Source: Agaribacterium haliotis (GTDB lineage Bacteria; Pseudomonadota; Gammaproteobacteria; Pseudomonadales; Cellvibrionaceae). From it: 64,000 nt of DNA. The notes below the pieces were generated by a model, which saw only the letters and a list, made by a program, of their open reading frames with translations, had not been told where the DNA came from and did not search any database. Below are positions 38,046 through 46,427 of the stretch, in pieces. The DNA is taken from NCBI RefSeq assembly GCF_002312815.1, contig NZ_NKQJ01000013.1, forward strand, positions 46,722-110,721, in the 5' to 3' direction. Position 1 is the stretch's first letter; every line of letters starts with the position of its first letter. The position numbers were made by a program, and so were the translations under genes.

Positions 38046-39191
38046 ATGCCTAAGCCAGTTAAAAAAATAATGCTGGTTGCCGGAGAGCAAAGCGGCGACT
38101 TACTCGGTGCCGGTCTTATACAAGCCCTGCGTAAAATTTACCCCAATGCAGAATTTTACGGTATCGGCGGTGAACGCATGCAGGCGCAGGGTTTTGTTTC
38201 TCACTATGAAATGGAACGCTTAGCGGTGATGGGCTTTGTTGAGCCCTTAAAGCGCTTACCCGAACTGCTCGGCATGTTGAGCGGTATAAAAAAACGTTTC
38301 AAACAAACCAAGCCCGATATCTTTATCGGCATTGATGCCCCTGATTTTAATTTAAAGCTTGAAAAAGCCGCGCGTAAACTCGGTATTTTTTCCGTGCACT
38401 ACGTTAGCCCGTCTGTTTGGGCCTGGCGCCAGGGCCGCATTAAAGGTATTAAAAAAAGTGTCGATCTGATGCTTTGTTTATTGCCTTTTGAAAAAGACTT
38501 TTATGTTAAACACGATGTCCCGGTTGCTTTTGTCGGCCACCCATTAGCGGATAAGTTTGAGCTTGAACCAGATCAGCGCGCGGCCAGAGAGCAGCTGAAG
38601 TTGACAGATAAACAGCAGATTGTTGCGCTGATGCCCGGCAGTCGTGCAATGGAAGTTGGTTTTTTATTGCCGCTGATGCTTAATGCCGCGGCGCAATTAA
38701 AGCAGCGAAGCCCCGAGTTGTTTTTTGTTTTGCCAGCTGCCAACCAGGCCCGCTACGATCAGGTGCTGCAAATATTTGATGGTCAACTGCCAGACTATAT
38801 TCGTCTTGAGCTCGGTCACAGCCATGAATGTATGAGCGCAGCGGACTGCGTTTGGATGGCTTCGGGCACCACGACTCTCGAGGCGATGTTATTAAAGAAG
38901 CCCATGCTCATTTGCTACAAATGGCCACCGCTGACTTGGGCAATATTGTCGCGCTTAGTAAAAGTGCCGTGGGTTGGTTTGCCAAACTTATTGGCCGCTA
39001 AAGAAGTTGCCACCGAGCTGCTGCAAGATCAAGCCACTGTTGAGAATATTGTCGGCGCAGCCGAGCGCTTGCTGAGCGAGCGTGAAAGCGCTGAGTTAAA
39101 ACAGCTTTTTCACGCTTTGCATCTGGAATTGCGCCGCGATGCCAGTGCCAGCGCGGCGCGAGCGATCGCTGAACATTTTGAGGCTCGCTAA
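38046..39191 (+). CDS. lpxB: Lipid-A-disaccharide synthase LpxB
   Basis: 381 residues, GT19 family. KIMLVAGEQSGDLLGAGLIQAL at the start, FIGIDAPDFNLKLEK, VHYVSPSVWAWRQGRIKGI, LPFEKDFY, FVGHPLADKF and LLKKPMLICYKWPPLTWAI. It joins UDP-diacylglucosamine and lipid X at the inner membrane. Stop codon abuts the rnhB start. Confidence 0.97.
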   Translation: MPKPVKKIMLVAGEQSGDLLGAGLIQALRKIYPNAEFYGIGGERMQAQGFVSHYEMERLAVMGFVEPLKRLPELLGMLSGIKKRFKQTKPDIFIGIDAPDFNLKLEKAARKLGIFSVHYVSPSVWAWRQGRIKGIKKSVDLMLCLLPFEKDFYVKHDVPVAFVGHPLADKFELEPDQRAAREQLKLTDKQQIVALMPGSRAMEVGFLLPLMLNAAAQLKQRSPELFFVLPAANQARYDQVLQIFDGQLPDYIRLELGHSHECMSAADCVWMASGTTTLEAMLLKKPMLICYKWPPLTWAILSRLVKVPWVGLPNLLAAKEVATELLQDQATVENIVGAAERLLSERESAELKQLFHALHLELRRDASASAARAIAEHFEAR

Positions 39192-39764
39192 GTGTTAATT
39201 GCAGGTGTTGATGAAGTTGGTCGCGGGCCGCTGGCGGGGGATGTCGTCGCCGCAGCGGTCATTCTTCCGCCGCAGTTTGAACTTGATGGCCTTAACGATT
39301 CAAAAAAAATTAGCGATAAAAAACGCGAGCGTTTATTTGATGAAATCAAGCAGCAGGCGCTGGCATGGAGTGTTGCGCGCGCGAGCGTTGAAGAAATTGA
39401 CGATATCAATATTTTGCAGGCGTCGCTGCTGGCGATGAAGCGTGCAGTACAGGCGCTGGAGCCGCAGCCTGATTTTGTTCAAGTCGATGGCAATAAATTA
39501 CCCGAGTGGTCTTATCCGAGCGAGGCTATCGTTCAGGGTGATGGCAAAGTGGCGGCAATTAGTGCCGCGTCCGTTTTAGCCAAGGTAACGCGCGATAGGG
39601 AAATGCAGGCTTTTGATGCGAAATACCCCGGTTATGGTTTTGCCTCACACAAGGGCTATCCAACTAAAGCACACTTAAATGCGCTTGCCGAACTCGGCGT
39701 CAGCCCCATCCATCGGCGCTCTTATGCGCCGGTAAAGAAGTTCTTACAACAAGAGCTGTTTTAG
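39192..39764 (+). CDS. rnhB: Ribonuclease HII
   Basis: 190 residues, GTG start directly after the lpxB stop. Active-site Asp7-Glu8 in [16 protein letters not shown], Asp in [10 protein letters not shown], and the later Asp in [35 protein letters not shown]. It removes single ribonucleotides from DNA. dnaE, the common next gene, is absent. Confidence 0.96.
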   Translation: MLIAGVDEVGRGPLAGDVVAAAVILPPQFELDGLNDSKKISDKKRERLFDEIKQQALAWSVARASVEEIDDINILQASLLAMKRAVQALEPQPDFVQVDGNKLPEWSYPSEAIVQGDGKVAAISAASVLAKVTRDREMQAFDAKYPGYGFASHKGYPTKAHLNALAELGVSPIHRRSYAPVKKFLQQELF

Positions 39765-39864
39765 CTTCGCGTGTTTATTCCCTTACATCACTAGTAAAAA
39801 CTGGGCAGAGTCGTTTTGCTGAGCTATAGCTTGAGTATGCGAGTTTTACGCCGGGGGTAGATGT

Positions 39865-40350
39865 ATGGACAAGTTCAATAATCCTATTACTTCAGTGAGT
39901 GCAGCCGCAAGGCTTGATAGTGACCACGATGTGCTGATGCGTCGCTTTATCCGGCACCCGTCTTCTATTCCCGTCAAAGTTGATGTGATTGAATGTGGCC
40001 GCACAGGTGAGCGCGCATCGATGATCAATGTCAGCCGCGGCGGGGTATGTTTTGAAAGCCATGTGGCTTTACCCGAGGGCGCGCAGCTGCATATAAGTAT
40101 TCCGATAGAGCAGCCGCCGTTCGAAGCGGTTGGTCAAGTGGCCTGGTGCCGCCCGGAAGCGGATTATTATACGGTAGGCCTCAGTTTTGACGATAACAGC
40201 TCGGCGTTTAGTGTGCGTATGGTCGAGCAGGTGTGTTACATCGAGCACTACCGCCATTCCATCGCCGCCTGCGAAGGGCGCTTTTTAAGCAGTGAAGAAG
40301 CAGCGAATGAGTGGGTGGCAAAATATGCGGCGGATTTCCCACCGCACTAG
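39865..40350 (+). CDS. PilZ-domain cyclic-di-GMP binding protein
   Basis: 161 residues. PilZ signature seen: RRFIR (R26 and R30 as RxxxR) and N55-V-S57-R-G-G60 as [D/N]xSxxG, followed by the six-strand barrel to ~120 (VGQVAWCRPEADYYTVGLSF) and a C-terminal helix. A soluble single-domain effector that changes shape on binding c-di-GMP. It stands alone after rnhB, convergent with the next gene. Target is unknown; motility or pilus control is usual for such proteins. Confidence 0.88.
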   Translation: MDKFNNPITSVSAAARLDSDHDVLMRRFIRHPSSIPVKVDVIECGRTGERASMINVSRGGVCFESHVALPEGAQLHISIPIEQPPFEAVGQVAWCRPEADYYTVGLSFDDNSSAFSVRMVEQVCYIEHYRHSIAACEGRFLSSEEAANEWVAKYAADFPPH

Positions 40351-40362
40351 CGTGTTTACTTA

Positions 40363-40902
40363 CTAGGCCGTCAGTAATTTGTCGTAGCGGCGGCTGAGCA
40401 AGTCATAAAACTGCTCTCTGAGCGTCAAGATAGAGGTTTTTAATTCGGCGATTTCTTGTTCGCTGATGTCCTGGCGGCCGATATACACCTGCTTGCGAAA
40501 CAGTGCGATTTTGGCGCCGTAGAGTCTCAGGGTTTTTTCCATGGTTTTTTCACCGAGCATTAATAACTTGGCTTCGGCTTCGGCGAGTTTATGAAATTCC
40601 TGCACAAGCTCTGAGTTTATTCGTTCGAGCTCCTGTTTGCGCGCCGGTGGCCAGCGTTTGCCAAAGCGGGTGCTTTCAATGACCAGCGCTGAATATTTGG
40701 CAAAACTGTGGTTCACTGCGCCGACATCGGAGCTGATCTGTTCAAGCAAGTTTATTCTGCGCCGCAGGCCGCTGGCTTGATGAGCGGGGTCTTGGCGTGC
40801 GCGCCACCACTGTGCGGCCCAAAGGCTAAAAAAACTCAAGCCGGCCCCCATGGCAAGTAAGAGACCGCTGCCGAATAACTGCCCGTAGTCGACGCTGTTC
40901 AT
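40363..40902 (-). CDS. Membrane-anchored hypothetical protein with coiled-coil region
   Basis: 179 residues from the ATG at 40902, chosen for its GGAG nine bases upstream; the frame is open to 40950. One membrane helix (~10-28, LFGSGLLLAMGAGLSFFSLWA), then a charged cytoplasmic helical region to the end (INLLEQISSDVG..., ELERINSELVQEFHKLAEAEAKLL, EIAELKTSILTLREQFYDLL). No catalytic motif and no family recognised. Convergent with the PilZ gene, 12 bases between stops. Confidence 0.7.
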   Translation of the reverse strand: MNSVDYGQLFGSGLLLAMGAGLSFFSLWAAQWWRARQDPAHQASGLRRRINLLEQISSDVGAVNHSFAKYSALVIESTRFGKRWPPARKQELERINSELVQEFHKLAEAEAKLLMLGEKTMEKTLRLYGAKIALFRKQVYIGRQDISEQEIAELKTSILTLREQFYDLLSRRYDKLLTA

Positions 40903-41000
40903 ATCGATGTGCTCCATTGCTTGGCGACGAAATTTTGTCGTTTTCAGCAAGTTTGCAACTATTGAACCAGAATTGGCGTTTGTTGAGCTAGCGGGCGGGT

Positions 41001-41327
41001 TTAACCGCCGGCTAGTTTGACGGTATAACCTTTGTTTTCGAGTATGCTTTTAAGCTTGTCGCGCTGGTCGGTCTGTACTTCAATGACGCCGGCTTTAACG
41101 GTGCCACCGCTGCCACAGGCCTGCTTGAGCTCTTTACCCAATGCTTTAAGGCTTTTTTCGTCTAGCTCAAAACCCTCACAGAGGCTGACGCCTTTGCCTT
41201 TGCGGCCTTTGCTTTCGCGCCTGATGCGAATGATGCCGTCGCCTTTGGGGGCGGACTTGGGGCTGTCTGCCGGTTTAATTCTGCCTTGCTCTGTGCTGTA
41301 TACGAGGCGGCTATTTTTGTCTCTCAT
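41001..41327 (-). CDS. yciH: SUI1/eIF1-family translation factor YciH
   Basis: 108 residues. Basic N-terminus, then the SUI1 fold: GIIRIRRESKGRKGKGVSLCEGFELDEKSLKALGKELKQACGSGGTVKAGVIEVQTDQRDKLKSILENKGYTVKLAGG. The GKGVS and CGSGGTVK motifs are typical of bacterial YciH, which affects start-site discrimination on the 30S subunit. Stand-alone gene, divergent from the K+ channel gene. Confidence 0.92.
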   Translation of the reverse strand: MRDKNSRLVYSTEQGRIKPADSPKSAPKGDGIIRIRRESKGRKGKGVSLCEGFELDEKSLKALGKELKQACGSGGTVKAGVIEVQTDQRDKLKSILENKGYTVKLAGG

Positions 41328-41413
41328 ACGCGAGTCCGTTAAAGTGGAGCGCTATTTTCGCACAGGCCGATGCCTAAGCACAGTTTGCCCCGAAATCCTT
41401 GATTGAGGCCCAA

Positions 41414-42220
41414 ATGTCAGCAAAGCCAGTTAAAGAGCGCTTATACGAGATTATTTTTGGCACAGATAGCAAACTCGGTAAGTTGTTTGATATCTGCTTG
41501 ATCGTGTTGATTATCAGCAGTGTTTTGGTGCTGATGATTGAAAGTCTCAGCGCATTGCCGGGCGAAATGCTCCGTGTTCTAAGGGCGGCCGAGTGGCTGT
41601 TCACATTTATCTTTACCCTTGAATATCTGCTGCGCCTCTACTGCGCGCCGAAGGCCTTGCGCTATGCGCGAAGTTTTTACGGGGTGATCGACTTGCTATC
41701 GATTCTGCCGAGCTATTTAAGTTTGTTTGTTCCCGGTGCTAACTATTTGCTGATTGTGCGTTTGCTGCGTGTACTCAGAGTTTTTCGCATACTTAAACTT
41801 GTGCGCTATCTGAGTGAGGCGAATGTTATGCTCAGAGCCATGCTGCAGAGCCGCCGAAAAATTATGGTGTTTTTCTTTTCGGTTGTTATTCTGGCGGTGA
41901 TTTTTGGTTCGCTGATGTATGTGGTTGAGGGCCCCGAGCACGGTTTTAGCTCTATTCCAAAAAGTGTCTATTGGACCATCGTTACCATTACTACGGTCGG
42001 CTATGGCGACATTACTCCGCAGACGAGCCTTGGCCAATTTATCGCGTCGTTGGCGATGCTGACAGGCTATTCGATTATTGCTGTTCCGACGGGCATTCTC
42101 ACAGCAGAATTGACTCAGGAAATGCAGCGCGACAGGCAGCGCAGAGTTTGTCGCAGCTGTGAGCGCAGCGGTCATGAAGCGCATGCGCGCCACTGCTTGC
42201 ACTGTGGTGAACGACTGTAA
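41414..42220 (+). CDS. Voltage-gated potassium channel (Kv type) with C-terminal zinc ribbon
   Basis: 268 residues from the ATG at 41414 (GAGG seven bases upstream). Six membrane segments: S1 ~21-42, S2-S3, S4 with regularly spaced Arg (RLLRVLRVFRILKLVR), S5, pore loop with selectivity filter TVGYGD, and S6. The last ~25 residues hold CRSC-x11-CLHCG, a likely zinc ribbon. Moves K+ across the inner membrane. Convergent with the LpxH-like gene. Confidence 0.93.
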   Translation: MSAKPVKERLYEIIFGTDSKLGKLFDICLIVLIISSVLVLMIESLSALPGEMLRVLRAAEWLFTFIFTLEYLLRLYCAPKALRYARSFYGVIDLLSILPSYLSLFVPGANYLLIVRLLRVLRVFRILKLVRYLSEANVMLRAMLQSRRKIMVFFFSVVILAVIFGSLMYVVEGPEHGFSSIPKSVYWTIVTITTVGYGDITPQTSLGQFIASLAMLTGYSIIAVPTGILTAELTQEMQRDRQRRVCRSCERSGHEAHARHCLHCGERL

Positions 42221-42248
42221 ACACCTGTTTTCGTTAGGCTTAGCTGCC

Positions 42249-43109
42249 TTAGCTCGGCTGCGCTTCAACACTGGCGCGCTTTTTCTTGGCGCGCAGTTTT
42301 TGTTTTTTGGCCTGTTGCAAAGATAGGCGCAGAGGGTGTTCAAGCCAGTGGATTAACTCCATTTTGCCATCCATATGTTCAACAATGGCGGTGCAGCTCT
42401 CGACCCAGTCGCCGGTATTATAATAGTCAACGCCGTCGACTTTTTTCATTGCAGCCTGGTGAATATGGCCGCAAATCGCGCCGTCGTAACCCTGGCGTTT
42501 AACGCCGTGGGCAACGGCGTATTCGTAGTCATTGATATAGCGCTTAGCGCGTTTGATATGCGTTTTCAGGTAGGCAGAAAACGACCAGAAACCCCAGCCC
42601 ATACGAGTGCGAGCGCGGTTTAGGCAGCGGTTGATAAACATTAAAAAGTCGTAGCCTTTGTCGCCGATCAGCTTGAGCAGGCGACCGCAGTGCGTCACGC
42701 TTTCAAATTGATCCCCGTGTATTACCAGCAGGCGCCGGCCGTCAGCGCAAATATGGTCTTTGCGATTGAGCAGTTGAATATTCTCAAAGTGGCTGTTGGC
42801 AAACTTGCGCAAAAACTCGTCGTGATTACCGGTAATGTAATACACCGGCACATCGTTTTTGCTGAGCTTTAATACCCGGCTGATGGTGCGATTAAAGCTT
42901 TTGTGCCAGTGGATGCCCGAGCGCATGCGCCAGCCGTCGAAAATATCTCCGACAAGATAGAGTTGTTCAAAGCGGTGGCTTTTTAAAAAGTCGTTAAGTT
43001 CACCGGCTTTGCTGTCTTTGGTGCCAAGATGCACGTCGGAAATAAAGACACTTCGGTAGTGAGGTGTCGCCGGGCTAGTTCGGGGGCTTGGGGTCGCGCT
43101 TGCATTCAT
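42249..43109 (-). CDS. LpxH-like metallophosphoesterase (UDP-2,3-diacylglucosamine hydrolase-like)
   Basis: 286 residues from the ATG at 43109; the frame is open to 43229, but the added N-terminus has no recognisable content. Calcineurin-like motifs in order: FISDVHLG, VGDIFDGW, TGNHDEF, VIHGDQFE, CGHIHQA, YYNTGDWVE. This matches the second LpxH-like family common in Pseudomonas and marine gammaproteobacteria, where true LpxH and this paralogue can coexist. The C-terminus is very basic (KKQKLRAKKKRAS). Lipid A role is inference. Confidence 0.85.
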   Translation of the reverse strand: MNASATPSPRTSPATPHYRSVFISDVHLGTKDSKAGELNDFLKSHRFEQLYLVGDIFDGWRMRSGIHWHKSFNRTISRVLKLSKNDVPVYYITGNHDEFLRKFANSHFENIQLLNRKDHICADGRRLLVIHGDQFESVTHCGRLLKLIGDKGYDFLMFINRCLNRARTRMGWGFWSFSAYLKTHIKRAKRYINDYEYAVAHGVKRQGYDGAICGHIHQAAMKKVDGVDYYNTGDWVESCTAIVEHMDGKMELIHWLEHPLRLSLQQAKKQKLRAKKKRASVEAQPS

Positions 43110-43238
43110 AGGCGCAGTATTGGCGTTGCATATGATGCTTTTGTGAACAGAAGTTGACGCTTTGGTGACAGCTTGGCGCTGCAGTCTTTGGTCGCCGGAG
43201 GCCTTGTCAGCACAAAGCCCTGTATTCACTGGGGCAGG

Positions 43239-43256
43239 GCGGCTCGGGCGAGCCGC
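43239..43256 (-). terminator. GC hairpin after bepA
   Basis: GCGGCTC-GGGC-GAGCCGC seven bases past the bepA stop on the minus strand, perfect seven-pair stem but no T-run. Possible terminator or RNA 3' end protector. Confidence 0.45.
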
Positions 43257-43263
43257 TTGCGCG

Positions 43264-44709
43264 CTAAATCAAACTTTGGCGCTTCATTCGCTGAATATCT
43301 TTGAGTCGCTCGTCGATGCCGATACGGCGTTTGTCGCCGGGCTCAAGCATGCGCATGGCGCTGCGCAGGTGGTTCTCGGCTTTGCTGTATATGCCATTGA
43401 GCACGTAGTACTCGGCCCTTGCGGTGTGCACATCGAGAATATTGCCTGCCAAGCCGTGAGCTTCAGCGAGCTGATACCAGACGTGTTCGTCTTTTGGGCG
43501 GCGCTTGCTGTGTGCTTTGAGCAGAGCCTCGCCTTTGTCGTAGTCGCCACTTTGCAGATAAAGTTCGGCCAGCGCCATATTCAGCGGGTGGTTGTTTGGC
43601 CGCTCATCGAGCGCCGCTTCGAGAGATTCAAGCGCCTGCTCATGGCGCTCGAGCTCACCGAGGGCCTGAGCCTGGCCAACCAGGTAGTGAATGCGGTTGG
43701 GGTCTTGCTCTACCAGAATATCGAAGTTTTTAAGTGCGTCTTGGTATTTGCGCGCGCGAAGCTGCGCCAAACCCAAGCCATAGCGCGCGACCTGTTCGGG
43801 CCGACTGCGCAGGTTCAGCTCACCTTGATAACGTTTTAATGCAGCCGCGGGGTTTTTCTCAACGGCTAGCTCAGCGCGGACTTTGGCAAGCTGGTAATCG
43901 TCGCTAACGATCTCGTGTTTGCGCGGGTACTGCTGGGCGCGAAGTTTGGCGTCACTGACGCGAGTTTCGGTAAGCGGGTGGGTAATTAAGAACTCAGGTG
44001 GGCGGCGCTGAAAGCGAGACGCGTGCAGCATGTGCTCAAACATGTCGGGCATCGCGTAGGGGTTCATATCGGCTCTGACCATGGTTGCCATGCCAACCCG
44101 GTCCGCCTCTCTTTCCATGTCGCGGCTAAAACTGAGCTGCTTATCAATAGCAACGCCCTGGGCGGTGGCAATAGCGGCGACACCGGCGTCGCCGCCCGCC
44201 GTGGCCAGCACTAAGATACTGGCGATCATCGCGGCAATATTGGGAATGCTATTGTTTTTTTGCTCATCGATACGCCGGGCGAAGTGGCGCTGGCTCAAAT
44301 GCGCGAGTTCGTGGGCCATTACCGATGCAAACTGCTGCTCGGTTTCGGCGTAGTTAAACAGGCCGGTGTTGACGCCAATCACACCGCCGGGCACGGCAAA
44401 GGCGTTGAGTGTTGGGTTTTCAACAACGATGATGTCCAGGCGTTTGTCGCTGAGCTCACTGTAGTTGGCGAGTGATTTAACAAGGTTTTCGGTGTAGTCC
44501 TGCAAAAACGCATCGCCGGAGGTACGGGTTTGCGAGCGAAACACACGAATCCACTGCTGGCCGAGCTGGTATTCCTGAGCGGTGCTGATCAAACCGCCGC
44601 TGGCGCCGCCGAGATCGGGCAAGTTTAGGTCTTTTGCCAACACAGTGCTGGCCGAGCCAACGCTCAGAAAAAGTAGGCTGATAATCTGTACTATCGTGCG
44701 GCTTAGCAT
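43264..44709 (-). CDS. bepA: Periplasmic M48 metalloprotease/chaperone BepA
   Basis: 481 residues. Signal peptide ~1-25 (ending STVLA), M48 protease domain with HELAH at 133-137 and the third ligand in SRDMEREADRVG, then TPR repeats from ~310 to 470 (EQVARYGLGLAQLRARKYQDALKNFDILVEQDPN and following). Matches BepA/YfgC, which helps or degrades LptD during outer-membrane insertion. It fits the envelope theme of the window. Confidence 0.93.
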   Translation of the reverse strand: MLSRTIVQIISLLFLSVGSASTVLAKDLNLPDLGGASGGLISTAQEYQLGQQWIRVFRSQTRTSGDAFLQDYTENLVKSLANYSELSDKRLDIIVVENPTLNAFAVPGGVIGVNTGLFNYAETEQQFASVMAHELAHLSQRHFARRIDEQKNNSIPNIAAMIASILVLATAGGDAGVAAIATAQGVAIDKQLSFSRDMEREADRVGMATMVRADMNPYAMPDMFEHMLHASRFQRRPPEFLITHPLTETRVSDAKLRAQQYPRKHEIVSDDYQLAKVRAELAVEKNPAAALKRYQGELNLRSRPEQVARYGLGLAQLRARKYQDALKNFDILVEQDPNRIHYLVGQAQALGELERHEQALESLEAALDERPNNHPLNMALAELYLQSGDYDKGEALLKAHSKRRPKDEHVWYQLAEAHGLAGNILDVHTARAEYYVLNGIYSKAENHLRSAMRMLEPGDKRRIGIDERLKDIQRMKRQSLI

Positions 44710-44750
44710 AATACGGTGAGTTGCTGTTACATGGCGTGTGGCTATGCGCT

Positions 44751-44756
44751 TATAAT
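44751..44756 (+). promoter_or_regulatory. Consensus -10 box upstream of the PerM gene
   Basis: Perfect TATAAT, 195 bases before the AI-2E/PerM gene and 42 bases from the divergent bepA start. The -35 region is unclear (TTACAT 18 bases upstream). The long leader to the ATG at 44951 shows no other feature. Confidence 0.35.
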
Positions 44757-44950
44757 CGGCGGCCTGTACAGCGTCTAATCTTCCTTATGTCGTTCGGGCT
44801 TTGACCTGGGCGCCGCTAGAGGGTTCCCAAAATGGCAGTTTGTTTTTGTGTCGGGTTATCACAACCGGCTAGTTAATTGCTGAATTTACGCTGCAATATA
44901 TTGCTGTGCTCATGATCTACGAAGAGCTTAACCGGAGTCAAAGCTAATTT

Positions 44951-46051
44951 ATGTTGACCGTATTTAAAAACTGGATGGAACGCTATTTTGCCGACGAAGA
45001 GGCTGTGCTGGTCGCGGTGTTGTTGGTGGTCGGATTTTTAGTGGTTATCCAGCTCGGTGGTGTGCTCGCGCCGATGATCACAGCGGTGATTATCGCCTTT
45101 ATGATGCAAGGCGTGGTGGCGAGGCTGACACAGTGGGGGGTCAGTCACAGTATTGCGGTGAGTTTGGCCTTTGTATTGCTCGCCGGCTCGATGTTAATTG
45201 GCCTCGTCTATATCGTACCTGTGGTGTGGGAGCAGGCGAATAATCTGGTGCGCGAAACGCCGCGTATGTTGGCGGAAGGTCAAAGCTTGCTTATGCTGCT
45301 GCCAGAGCGCTATCCGGCGCTGGTTAGTGAAACTCAGGTCAATGACTTAATCAGCGTCTTGCACAAGCGCATGGGCGAGGCCGGGCAGGTGGTGCTGTCA
45401 TTTTCCCTTGCCCAGATCCCGATTCTAATTTCTGTGCTTATTTATCTGGTACTTGTGCCTATCTTGGTGTTTTTCTTTCTGAAAGATGCCGATTTGATGC
45501 TGCGCTGGCTCGGCTCGATGTTGCCGCGCAAGCGCCCGGTGATGACGCAGATCTGGGCAGAGATGAACTTGCAGATTGCCAACTATGTGCGCGGTAAGTT
45601 TATTGAAATTGTTATTGTTGCCGGCGTATCGGCCATTTGTTTTGGGGTGCTCGGTTTGAAGTACGCCCTGTTACTCGGTGTGGTAGTTGGTTTGAGTGTA
45701 CTTGTGCCCTACATTGGTGCAGCGGTAGTCACGGTTCCGGTTGCTGCTATTGGCTTTTTTCAGTGGGGCTGGAGCTCGGATTTCTTTTATCTGTTGCTTG
45801 CCTACGCCATTATTCAAGCCCTCGATGGCAATGTGTTGGTGCCCTTACTTTTCTCTGAAGCGGTCAAAATGCATCCGGTGGCCATTATTCTGGCCGTGCT
45901 TGTATTTGGTGGGCTCTGGGGCTTGTGGGGGGTATTTTTTGCGATTCCGCTGGCGACCCTTGTCAACGCGGTGATCAATGCCTGGCCGACGCGGCTGCCA
46001 CCGGGTGAGCAAAGCGCAGAGCTCGATGCTGACGAAGTGGACCTAGCCTAA
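44951..46051 (+). CDS. AI-2E family transporter (PerM-like permease)
   Basis: 366 residues with about eight membrane helices: paired helices at ~18-60, ~62-85, then a soluble stretch ~95-140 and five more from ~150 (FSLAQIPILISVLIYLVLVPILVFFFLKD, VIVAGVSAICFGVLGLKYALLLGVVVGLSVLVPYIGAAVV, MHPVAIILAVLVFGGLWGLWGVFFAIPLATLVNAVI). Typical PerM/YhhT/TqsA family layout. Substrates range from AI-2 to ions; not determined here. Acidic C-terminal tail. Confidence 0.88.
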   Translation: MLTVFKNWMERYFADEEAVLVAVLLVVGFLVVIQLGGVLAPMITAVIIAFMMQGVVARLTQWGVSHSIAVSLAFVLLAGSMLIGLVYIVPVVWEQANNLVRETPRMLAEGQSLLMLLPERYPALVSETQVNDLISVLHKRMGEAGQVVLSFSLAQIPILISVLIYLVLVPILVFFFLKDADLMLRWLGSMLPRKRPVMTQIWAEMNLQIANYVRGKFIEIVIVAGVSAICFGVLGLKYALLLGVVVGLSVLVPYIGAAVVTVPVAAIGFFQWGWSSDFFYLLLAYAIIQALDGNVLVPLLFSEAVKMHPVAIILAVLVFGGLWGLWGVFFAIPLATLVNAVINAWPTRLPPGEQSAELDADEVDLA

Positions 46052-46427
46052 AACCCGTTCGCCGAATTACGCTACATTTGGGTGCAGAACGCTTCTTTTC
46101 CTTGGGCTTTCTTTAGCTGGCGCTTGATCTGTTGGCTGGCAAAACACCCGGCAGCTGTGTAGAATCGTGTCGCCTTTTACTGGGGCAGAAACAACTGTGT
46201 GATTAAGCAGCACCATGGTTGCAATTTGATCACTCTGAGCAATGTTTGTAAGCAAGCCGGCGCTTGGCTGGTTTTTTATTTCATCGCTGTCAGCAAACAG
46301 GCTAGTTTCGCTACAGCGAAATCCACCAAAAGTGGGTGCATTAGGTTCGTCGATGCCAATACTCGCCTCGACGAGCAGCAACATAAACACTGGGGAACAA
46401 GACCCAGCCTGAACTTAGGAGGCTTAA
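46052..46427. other. 376-base gene-free leader region of aceE
   Basis: No convincing gene. TAGAAT at 46160-46165 could be a -10 box, about 260 bases ahead of aceE. A frame from 46199 overlapping the aceE start has no ribosome site or family likeness. The end carries a strong AGGAGG site right before aceE. No pdhR gene or evident operator palindrome. Confidence 0.4.
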
